Shown in pieces: positions 56,124 through 64,000 of a DNA stretch of 64,000 nucleotides. A program made the position numbers and the translations under genes. A model generated the notes under the pieces. The model had not been told where the DNA came from and made no database searches. It was given only the letters and a program-made list of their open reading frames with translations. The first letter of the stretch is position 1, and the number at the start of each line of letters is the position of its first letter. This stretch comes from Streptantibioticus rubrisoli (lineage in GTDB: Bacteria; Actinomycetota; Actinomycetes; Streptomycetales; Streptomycetaceae): contig NZ_JANFNH010000001.1 in assembly GCF_024436055.1 (NCBI RefSeq), forward strand, positions 434,001 through 498,000, in the 5' to 3' direction.

Positions 56124-56864
56124 GGCCTTGTGGAGATTTGCCGTTCAGGGCCCCAGGTGGAGGCCGGGCTGTTTCTCTCCCTCATAAGGGATCAAGCCCC
56201 CCCCTACGAGTTCAATCGCGGCAACAGACGCTCTCGTATCAGAAGCGGTATACGCTATTCCCTGAAGGTGGCTTCGGGCGTTTAATGGCACGTGGCGAGA
56301 AGCTAGCGGCGCCGGAAGAATCGAAAACGTGTGCCGTGCTCGCACGGTCTGACAGCAGCGTGTAGTCCACCTGCCTTGTGGGGGAGGCGGCTTATGCATG
56401 GCCGGAGAGGTTCAAGTTGCCCGACAGCGGAAAGAGAAGCTGTTTCCCTGTACCTTCCGGCTCCCCTACTTGAGGGTGCGTTTCGTCCGGGATATCGGGG
56501 CGTGACTGGGTCAATCTCAGTTGAAGTCGCCCCTGTTGGCCGTATTGGCCGACGGGCTCGGATCGGGCCAGGCCACGGCGCCTGATGTCGTGCGGCTGAG
56601 ATGGAGCGTACTGGGAAATTCGGCTGTTCGGCGCCGTAGCGCTGACGGGGGCGGTTGAGCCGTACGTCTATTAGGCGACGTGCCAGGACGACGTGTTGCG
56701 TGGGCTGCCGAACGCTCTGGCGTTCGTTCGACGTTTTCCCCCTGCTGGGGAGCAGGTCGCGGCGCGTGGCGCCGGTGCGCCCTGAGGGATGACGTTCGCG
56801 GCGTCACAGCCAACTATCCGCGGGGCAGGGCCCGTGAGTTGAGATTCTCCAGGAAGGATCCTTT
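56124..56864. other. Long intergenic region upstream of the terpene synthase gene
   Basis: About 740 nt with no convincing gene in any frame. Base composition is less GC-biased than in nearby genes. It contains the terpene synthase promoter and possibly decayed DNA. No repeat, tRNA or transposon end was recognised. Confidence 0.5.
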
Positions 56865-57863
56865 ATGCCTGTTGCTTTGTCCTCGGTAGAGGCCTCCACC
56901 ACGCGAGAGGTAGTTCTGACGTATCCCGCGAAGTGGTCACGACCGCCCAGCACGACTCTCCAGGGTGCCCCGGAGATTCCCTGGCTCAAACGCCTTGGTT
57001 ACCTCGAGACAGTGGAGGACCGCGCGTTCGTGAAGGATCTGCAGTCCAGGATCTTCGCGGTTCACTGCTATCCCGATGCCCGGCCCGGTGCGCTTGACGT
57101 GATCGCGAGGTTCCTCGCGCTGTGGACGCGGCACGACGACCGGCTGGAAAGTGAAGGCGGCATCTCCAAGGACCGCGCCGATCTCATCCGCTGTGCTCTG
57201 ACCGGAGCGCTGACAGAGCCCCCCGTCACTGCTGACCGGGAGATCCGGGCCTGGTGGGAGATCGGACAGGACTTCGCGAAACTGGCCAGCCCTAAATGGT
57301 GCCATCGCTTCGGAGAGCGATACGGGGCCTGGCAGGACGCGGTCCGGGCCGAAGCCCAGATGGTCGCCAACTGGGGACGGTATCCAGAAGTCGGGATCTA
57401 TTCCGGAATCCGTAACCGGGCTGCTGGTATGGGGCCGTGGGTGGCGCTGATCGAATTCGCCCTGGGGCGCGAACTTCCCACCAGCGCTCTTGATATCGAT
57501 CTGGAGCGCATCTACGAACTCGTCGGCAGCGTGCACCTCGCTGACAACGATCTGCACGGCATCACCATGGACTCGCGGGCCGACTGGCCCAACCTGGTCT
57601 TCTCCATCGCTCACCACGACGGCCTCAGTTGGGCCGAGGCGAGCGAGGAAGTGGCCCGTCTGCATGCCCGGTACCTGTGTCAGTTCCACACGGTCGACCA
57701 GCACCTGCGAAACCGCAACCCCGAGATCGCCTGGTGGCTGGACGCGGTCCGCCACCTAATGGCCGGGCTGGTGACCGGGCATCAACTCTCCCCGCGCTAC
57801 TCGCCGGTGCACCGTCTGGAGGACGGCACGAGGCTGCGCGTCACCGTGCACTGGCGAAAGTAG
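56865..57863 (+). CDS. Class I terpene synthase with unusual NSE motif
   Basis: A 332-residue bacterial terpene cyclase. The aspartate-rich motif is HDDRLES (DDxxE) near residue 92, and a C-terminal RY pair is present in QLSPRYSPVH. The second metal motif, usually ND-x2-S-x3-E, reads ADNDLHGITMD: asparagine is kept, but serine is glycine and glutamate is aspartate. The product cannot be predicted; it could also be a cyclase with reduced activity. Ribosome binding site AGGAAGG precedes the ATG. It converges on the P450 of the conservon, from which it is separated by a strong terminator. Confidence 0.85.
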   Translation: MPVALSSVEASTTREVVLTYPAKWSRPPSTTLQGAPEIPWLKRLGYLETVEDRAFVKDLQSRIFAVHCYPDARPGALDVIARFLALWTRHDDRLESEGGISKDRADLIRCALTGALTEPPVTADREIRAWWEIGQDFAKLASPKWCHRFGERYGAWQDAVRAEAQMVANWGRYPEVGIYSGIRNRAAGMGPWVALIEFALGRELPTSALDIDLERIYELVGSVHLADNDLHGITMDSRADWPNLVFSIAHHDGLSWAEASEEVARLHARYLCQFHTVDQHLRNRNPEIAWWLDAVRHLMAGLVTGHQLSPRYSPVHRLEDGTRLRVTVHWRK

Positions 57864-57872
57864 CTGACGTGC

Positions 57873-57908
57873 GACGTGCCGGGCGGCCAAGAGGCCGCCC
57901 GGCACGTC
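57873..57908. terminator. Strong terminator between terpene synthase and P450
   Basis: A 16-bp perfect stem (GACGTGCCGGGCGGCC and its complement) with the tetraloop AAGA, placed to serve both converging genes. Confidence 0.9.
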
Positions 57909-57967
57909 GGTTTCTGGGACGGGATGCGGGGGAGGACGGGCAGGCGGATGCCCGGCATCGGCACGTC

Positions 57968-59404
57968 CTACCGCTTCCGCAACCACCGGAGCAGTGAACG
58001 GCATCGGGTGGCGACCCGATGGGAGAAGGACGACGGAGTCGGCATCTCCTCGCGGGGCGGCTCCGGCATCGGGTACCTCGGTGCCACGGGTGGCGCAGGC
58101 ATCACCAAGGACTCCCCGAACAGTTCTGGCTCAGGCTCCCGTGGGGTGAACTCCACCGGCACGGCGACCAGCCGCCGGGACAACAGGGAGGACTCCCAGT
58201 GCAGTTGGTCCTCCGGAACCGCCAGCTCCAGGTCGGGCAGGCGCGCCAGGAGAGCGTCGATGCCGGTGTCGGCGATGGCGCGGCCGATGTCCTGGCCGGG
58301 GCATTCGTGAGGCCCGCTGCTGAAGGACAGGTGTGACCGGTTGCCGTGGACGGGGACGGAGAGGTCGGGGCGGATCGCCGGGTCGATGTTGCCTGCGGCC
58401 AGGCCGAGGATCATCAAGTCACCGGACTTGATCTTCTGATCGGCGAACTCCGCGTTCCCGGTGGCCCAGCGGCCGTAGACCCGGCTGAACGGCGGTGCGT
58501 CCCAGAGCACCTGCTCGACGGCATCGGGGAGGGTCATGTGCCCACCGGCCAGGGAGGCGCGGAACCGGGGGTCGGTCAGGACCATCAGCAAGGTGTTGGC
58601 GATGAGGTTGGCGGTGGTCTCGTAGGCGGTGATGAGGACGAGTCGTAGGTGTTCCGCCGCCTCGTCGTCACTGAGGCCGGCCCGGTGTTCCAGTAGCCAT
58701 GACGCGAAGTCGCTTCCGGGCAGAGCGCGCTTGGCCACCACCAGTTGGCGCAGAGTCTTCATCACGTACTCGTTGCTGGCGATGGCCGTCTCGGTCCCCT
58801 TGACCATGTCCCGGGCCGCTTGGACGAGGCGTGGGCCGTACTCGTCGGGCATTCCGAGAAGCTGGGTCAAGGTCAGCATGGGCAGGTGCTCGGCGAACTG
58901 TTCCACCAACTCGGCCTTGCCGTCGGCGGCGAAGCCGTCCACGAGCTGGTTGGCGAACCGAACGACGTAGCGCCGGATCCCGCGCCGGTCGAAGCGGCCC
59001 ATGCTCTCGGTCACCGCGGCACGCAGCCGTTCGTGCTCCTCGCCGTCGGCGAAGACACAAAGTGGCTGCCAGGCGACCACCGGCAACAGCGGCGAGTCCA
59101 TCGGCACCCGCCCCTCCTGGAGTTCGCGCCACCGCCGTGAGTCCCGCGAGAACCGCGACGGCGTCCGCATCACCTCGAGGTTCTCGGCGTATCCCAGGAC
59201 GAGCCACGCGGGCAGGTCACCATGCACCAACACCGGTGCCACCGCCCCGTGTTCCGCGCGGAGCTTGTTGTACAGGCCGATGGGGTCGGCCTCCGCCTCC
59301 GGGCCGTAGAGGCGCCGTACCCCGCCGGGGCCGATGGGCCCGACGCGGTGGGCGGGGCAGCCGGGGGGCGGGGCGAGAGGGGAGTTGGACGGAGTAGTGG
59401 TCAC
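57968..59404 (-). CDS. Conservon cytochrome P450 lacking ExxR (CYP157-like)
   Basis: A 478-residue P450. The haem-binding loop FSSGPHECPGQ is canonical and the I-helix carries ITAYETT. The K-helix position that should read ExxR is instead within VEQVLWDAPPF, so both the Glu and Arg of the usual salt bridge are absent. This matches the known CYP157 family, whose K-helix reads EQSLW. CYP157 genes sit in Streptomyces conservons. The C-terminal tail is long and proline-rich. The GTG at 59404 overlaps the CvnD stop by 4 nt, so it is the last gene of the conservon operon. Confidence 0.88.
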   Translation of the reverse strand: MTTTPSNSPLAPPPGCPAHRVGPIGPGGVRRLYGPEAEADPIGLYNKLRAEHGAVAPVLVHGDLPAWLVLGYAENLEVMRTPSRFSRDSRRWRELQEGRVPMDSPLLPVVAWQPLCVFADGEEHERLRAAVTESMGRFDRRGIRRYVVRFANQLVDGFAADGKAELVEQFAEHLPMLTLTQLLGMPDEYGPRLVQAARDMVKGTETAIASNEYVMKTLRQLVVAKRALPGSDFASWLLEHRAGLSDDEAAEHLRLVLITAYETTANLIANTLLMVLTDPRFRASLAGGHMTLPDAVEQVLWDAPPFSRVYGRWATGNAEFADQKIKSGDLMILGLAAGNIDPAIRPDLSVPVHGNRSHLSFSSGPHECPGQDIGRAIADTGIDALLARLPDLELAVPEDQLHWESSLLSRRLVAVPVEFTPREPEPELFGESLVMPAPPVAPRYPMPEPPREEMPTPSSFSHRVATRCRSLLRWLRKR

Positions 59405-60036
59405 GAGTGCTCCGGAGTAACTGCGAGGGAGTGCAGGTAGCGCATCAGGGTCAACAGGACGTCGCGGCTGGAGGCCCGCTTGCGGGCGTCGCAGTCGACG
59501 ATGGGGACGTGTGCGGGCAGGTCGAGGGCGGCGCGTAGTTCCTCGGTGGGGTATGTGGGGGCGTCCGGGAAGGTGTTTATGGCGACGACGAAGGGGACGT
59601 CCCGTTCCTCCAGCCGTCCGATCACATCGAAGCTGACCTCCAGGCGGCGGGTGTCCACCAGGACCACGGCTCCCAACGCACCTCGGAACAGGCCGTTCCA
59701 CAGGAACCAGAAGCGCTGTTGGCCGGGTGTGCCGAACAGGTAGAGCACCAGTTCCTCGTTGATGCTGATCCGGCCGAAGTCCATGGCGACGGTGGTCGCC
59801 GTCTTGCGTTCCACCCCGGCGATGTCGTCCACCCCGACACCGGCCTGGGTCATCGTCTCCTCGGTGGTCAGCGGACGGATCTCGCTCACCGAGCCGACCA
59901 GGGTCGTCTTGCCGACCCCGAACCCCCCTACGATCACGATCTTCACCGCGGCGGTGGCCGACGAGGGCAACGTGTCCTCGGCCCGCGGCCCGACAACGCT
60001 GTCGGCGTCGACCAGTTCAGAGCTTTTGAAGTCCAT
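59401..60036 (-). CDS. cvnD: Conservon GTP-binding protein CvnD
   Basis: A 211-residue small GTPase of the MglA/CvnD type. The P-loop is GGFGVGKTT near residue 38, switch II FGTPGQQRFW, and the base-recognition motif is the divergent NTFPD. In conservons CvnD works with the CvnA kinase-like protein and CvnB/C at the membrane. Its start lies 20 nt inside the CvnC gene, so the two are coupled. Confidence 0.93.
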   Translation of the reverse strand: MDFKSSELVDADSVVGPRAEDTLPSSATAAVKIVIVGGFGVGKTTLVGSVSEIRPLTTEETMTQAGVGVDDIAGVERKTATTVAMDFGRISINEELVLYLFGTPGQQRFWFLWNGLFRGALGAVVLVDTRRLEVSFDVIGRLEERDVPFVVAINTFPDAPTYPTEELRAALDLPAHVPIVDCDARKRASSRDVLLTLMRYLHSLAVTPEHS

Positions 60037-60391
60037 GCATCACCGCCTCAATGAGCGCAGCATCGGGAAGTTGGGCGGGCGGTACCAGCGCACGCGCCTC
60101 CACCCGTTCGTCGGCCAGCAGGTCCGCGACCAGCACGCTCACCACGCTGACGGGCAGATGTAAGTACGCCGAGATCTCGGCCACCGACAGCGGGGACTGG
60201 CACAGCCGTACGATCGCCGAGTGCTCCGGCTGCATCCCCGATGTCGGCCCCGACCGCGAGACGATCAGCGTGACCAGGTCGATCGTGGCCTTCGCGGTCG
60301 AACCGCTGCGTCCCTTGGTGATCACGTACAGGCGTTCCGGGTCACCTTCGTTCCACTCCGGCTCGTTCTTCTTCTCTTCCGCATCGCTCAT
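60017..60391 (-). CDS. cvnC: Conservon DUF742 protein CvnC
   Basis: A 124-residue protein of the DUF742 family, a winged-helix-like domain (RLYVITKGRSG, SVAEISAYLHLPVSVVSVLVADL). It is the third component of conservons, with a presumed scaffold role. The ATG overlaps the CvnB stop by 4 nt. Confidence 0.93.
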   Translation of the reverse strand: MSDAEEKKNEPEWNEGDPERLYVITKGRSGSTAKATIDLVTLIVSRSGPTSGMQPEHSAIVRLCQSPLSVAEISAYLHLPVSVVSVLVADLLADERVEARALVPPAQLPDAALIEAVMHGLQKL

Positions 60392-60795
60392 GTGGCCTGC
60401 CCGTCGTTGCGCGGCGGGCTGCTCAGGTGCTCACCGATACGGGCCACCAGGTCCCGCATGCGCTGTCCCATCAGGCCCGCGTCGACCCCCTCGTCGGCGA
60501 GCACCGCCAGATACGCGCCGGCGCCTGCCGCCATCAGGTAGAAGAAGCCGCCGTTGATCTCGATCACGACCAGCCGCATCAGGCCGTTGCTGTGCGGGAA
60601 CTCGGCGGCCACCGCCGCGGCCAGGCTCTGCAACCCGGCACAGGCGGCGGCGAGCCGGTCGGCGGCGTCGGTGTCGGCGCCGTACTGCGCCATCCGCAGA
60701 CCGTCCGAGGAGAGCACCACCACCTGACGGGTGAACGGAACGCCCTCCGCCAGGTCCTTGAGCATCCAGTCCATGTTGGCCCGCAACTGCATCAT
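60388..60795 (-). CDS. cvnB: Conservon roadblock/LC7 protein CvnB
   Basis: A 135-residue roadblock/LC7-domain protein (MDWMLKDLAEGVPFTRQVVVLSSDG, NGLMRLVVIEINGGFFYLM). Roadblock proteins regulate small GTPases such as CvnD. It starts 2 nt after the CvnA stop codon, so translation is coupled. Confidence 0.94.
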   Translation of the reverse strand: MMQLRANMDWMLKDLAEGVPFTRQVVVLSSDGLRMAQYGADTDAADRLAAACAGLQSLAAAVAAEFPHSNGLMRLVVIEINGGFFYLMAAGAGAYLAVLADEGVDAGLMGQRMRDLVARIGEHLSSPPRNDGQAT

Positions 60796-60797
60796 GG

Positions 60798-62333
60798 CTA
60801 TTCACCCTTATCCGATGACTCGTCACTGTTGTCGTGGACTGGAGCGCTGGTTGACGCATCGCCGTTCACGGCGCTGTGGAAAGCGGCCAGCCACATACCC
60901 GGTGGCTCCTTGCCCTGCTCCGAAGCGTCCGCGGCGGGGGACTTGGCGGCGGGGGCCGAGACAGAACGCGTTCGCGGCGGCGGCACAGGGGTGCGGCGAC
61001 GCCGCTGCGGCAGCCCGTTGGCGGTGCGCTCGGTCACCACCGGCACATCGTCGTCCATGGTGCCGCGCGGCATGCCGCGACGGGGGCTGGCGGCGGTGAT
61101 GGGCCGCGGAATCGAGATCTTGGGCGCCGTGGGGTCCTGCTTGGTGATGGCGACCGCGCCGATGCCGTGTGCCCTGCCCGTCGCCGCGGCCGTGGTCAGG
61201 TGTTCCTGCGGGACGATCAGCACCGCCCGTACCCCGCCGTACGCCGAGGGCCGCAGCGAGACCTGGAAGCCGTAGGCCTGGGACAGCCGTCCCACCACCG
61301 CCAGACCGAGCCGGGGCGTCTCGCCCAGGTCGTTGAGGTCGATACCGGCCTGTGCCTGCGCCAGCATCCGTTCGGCGCGGGCCCGGGCCTCCTCGCTGAG
61401 GCTCACCCCGCCGTCCTCGATCTCCACCGCGATACCGGACTGCACCTCGACCGCGGTCAGATGCACCTTGGTCTCCGGCGGCGAGTAACGAGTGGCGTTG
61501 TCCAGCAGTTCGGACAGCGCGTGGATCAGCGGTTCCACCGTGGGGCCGATGATGGCGATCTCCGACACCGAGTGCAGTTCCACCCGTTGGTAGTCGAGGA
61601 TCCGCGACATGGCACCGCGCAGGCAACTGAACAGCGGTACCGCCTTGCTCCACTGCCTGCCGGGCCGGGCACCGCCGAGCACCGCGATGCTGTCGGCGAG
61701 GCGGCCGATCAGCGCCGTGCCGTGGTCCAACCGCAGCAGGTCACCGAAGACTTCGGGGTCGTTGCCGTGCCGGTCCTCCATCTCCCGCAGGCCGCGGGCC
61801 TGTTGGTGGACGATGGCCTGTACGCGCCGGGCGATGTTGACGAAGGCGCGCTGCGCGGAGTCACGCATGTCCTCCTCGGCGGAGACCGCCTCCAGGACGG
61901 TGCGCACCACCTTCAGGTTGACGGCGTTGGATTCGGGATCGCCGCGCCCCTGCTGGTTGGCGGCGACCGCCCTGATGACGTCCTCGGGGAACTCGCCCCG
62001 TTGGATGCGGCCCACCGCCTCGGGGAGCAGGACGTCCGCCAACCACATGGTGTCGGCCCGTTGTTGGGCGAGCCGGGCGTTGAGGGTGGCCTCCTGCTCG
62101 GCGAGCCGGTCGCGCAGTACCGCGACCACGCGTCCCCGGCGCGCCGTCTCCGCGGTGACCAGGGCCACCGCCACCGTCGCCACGGCACCGCACCAGGCGA
62201 CGAGCCCGCGCGCCTGCGCGGAGGCGACCGCGACGGCGACGGTCGCGCACAAAGCGGTCCCGGCGGCAGGCAGTAACCACGGGACAACCGAGGCGGGCCG
62301 GGGGACTCCGGATGACGATCCAGCAGGAACCAT
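60798..62333 (-). CDS. cvnA: Conservon sensor-kinase-like protein CvnA
   Basis: A 511-residue membrane protein with two N-terminal helices (about 18-37 and 42-60), a cytoplasmic helical region (coiled coil near 70-95), and a C-terminal HATPase_c domain (HALSELLDNATRYSPPETKV, GLGLAVVGRLSQAYG-type G-box written here as RLGLAVVGRL). A phosphorylatable histidine is not certain, as is common for CvnA. A proline/basic tail follows. The ATG at 62333 has GAGGA upstream; 62339 is also possible. First gene of the conservon operon cvnABCD-P450. Confidence 0.92.
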   Translation of the reverse strand: MVPAGSSSGVPRPASVVPWLLPAAGTALCATVAVAVASAQARGLVAWCGAVATVAVALVTAETARRGRVVAVLRDRLAEQEATLNARLAQQRADTMWLADVLLPEAVGRIQRGEFPEDVIRAVAANQQGRGDPESNAVNLKVVRTVLEAVSAEEDMRDSAQRAFVNIARRVQAIVHQQARGLREMEDRHGNDPEVFGDLLRLDHGTALIGRLADSIAVLGGARPGRQWSKAVPLFSCLRGAMSRILDYQRVELHSVSEIAIIGPTVEPLIHALSELLDNATRYSPPETKVHLTAVEVQSGIAVEIEDGGVSLSEEARARAERMLAQAQAGIDLNDLGETPRLGLAVVGRLSQAYGFQVSLRPSAYGGVRAVLIVPQEHLTTAAATGRAHGIGAVAITKQDPTAPKISIPRPITAASPRRGMPRGTMDDDVPVVTERTANGLPQRRRRTPVPPPRTRSVSAPAAKSPAADASEQGKEPPGMWLAAFHSAVNGDASTSAPVHDNSDESSDKGE

Positions 62334-62583
62334 CAGCATCCTCAAACCGTCAGCAGACTTGGATGAACGAAAGGCGGATACGGCATCAGCGGCAACCCCA
62401 ACAGCACACAGGGGCGACGCGGCGTAACTGCCGCAACACGCTGAGCCGCGAAGCAGCATAGCCATGCTCCGCCTGTGCCTGACGCATAATCATTCTCTTT
62501 GCGGCAACTGGCAGTTGGCGCCACGGATTTCTGTATGCTGCTCCCTCGCGGGGCGGCTCCCGGGCCACACCACCGGTGTGCGC

Positions 62584-64000
<1,417 letters not shown>

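Noticed and set aside
59405-59701. N-terminal extension of the P450 into the CvnD gene
   Set aside because: The extension is the shadow of CvnD; the GTG at 59404 overlapping the CvnD stop gives a normal P450 length.
60876-62276. 466-codon plus-strand frame antisense to CvnA
   Set aside because: Shadow frame; conservon gene order and HATPase motifs establish the minus-strand gene.

Overview
The window is high-GC actinobacterial DNA and almost certainly comes from Streptomyces or a close relative. Evidence for this is a two-domain geosmin synthase, a complete conservon (CvnABCD plus a cytochrome P450), two multidomain SpoIIE-type phosphatases, a c-di-AMP (ydaO-type) riboswitch ahead of a secreted cell-wall protein, and the beta-lactamase/BlaA/BlaB arrangement known from Streptomyces cacaoi. 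No integrase, plasmid replication gene, rRNA or CRISPR array is visible. The only transposon trace is a decayed IS5-type fragment. The gene mix (secreted proteins, regulators, resistance genes, specialised metabolism) fits a chromosomal arm.

Layout. 0-12 kb: a very large P-type ATPase converges on a MerR regulator that has a textbook operator. Geosmin synthase and a PAS-PAS-GAF-GAF-SpoIIE phosphatase follow. 12-24 kb: a riboswitch-controlled CAP-domain protein with a histidine-rich linker, a TIGR03118 protein, a PASTA-type Ser/Thr kinase, an orphan lipoprotein substrate-binding protein, a second membrane-bound SpoIIE phosphatase, a sirtuin, a small iron-permease-like protein and an ankyrin protein. 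24-27 kb: class A beta-lactamase, its divergent LysR regulator, and a translationally coupled BlaB-like protein. 27-33 kb: secreted enzymes (alpha/beta hydrolase with C-terminal repeats, papain-like cysteine protease with a membrane-anchored partner) and a patatin phospholipase. 33-36 kb: a four-gene electron-transfer operon (membrane protein, ferric-reductase-like cytochrome, NuoF-like flavoprotein, ferredoxin).

36-40 kb: a Crp/Fnr regulator is divergent from a tightly coupled operon of a one-TM protein, a class III nucleotide-cyclase-like protein, a lipoprotein and a small membrane protein. The first two proteins share a short peptide motif. This is the best candidate for an undescribed signalling system. 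42-45 kb: a CYTH protein, then a gene-free stretch holding a tRNA-like remnant, a triple 12-mer repeat, a promoter running into a perfect terminator hairpin, and a palindrome matching the rifamycin-associated element, upstream of a rifampicin monooxygenase (Rox). 45-51 kb: mainly secreted or lipid-anchored proteins plus a TetR/SGNH-hydrolase pair.

51-54 kb: an IS5 remnant, then a promoter carrying a 14-bp-periodic heptamer array ahead of a small protein, a PadR regulator and an FAD monooxygenase. 54-57 kb: a rhomboid-like protein and an acetyltransferase. 57-62 kb: a terpene synthase with an unusual NSE motif converges on the conservon, whose terminal P450 lacks the ExxR motif (CYP157-like). 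The window ends inside glycerol kinase, which is cut by the edge.

Themes running through the window are extracellular sensing (partner-switch phosphatases, Ser/Thr kinase, conservon, cyclase module), drug response (beta-lactam and rifamycin) and terpene metabolism (geosmin and a second, unidentified terpene). Family assignments rest on motifs read by eye. No database search was run.
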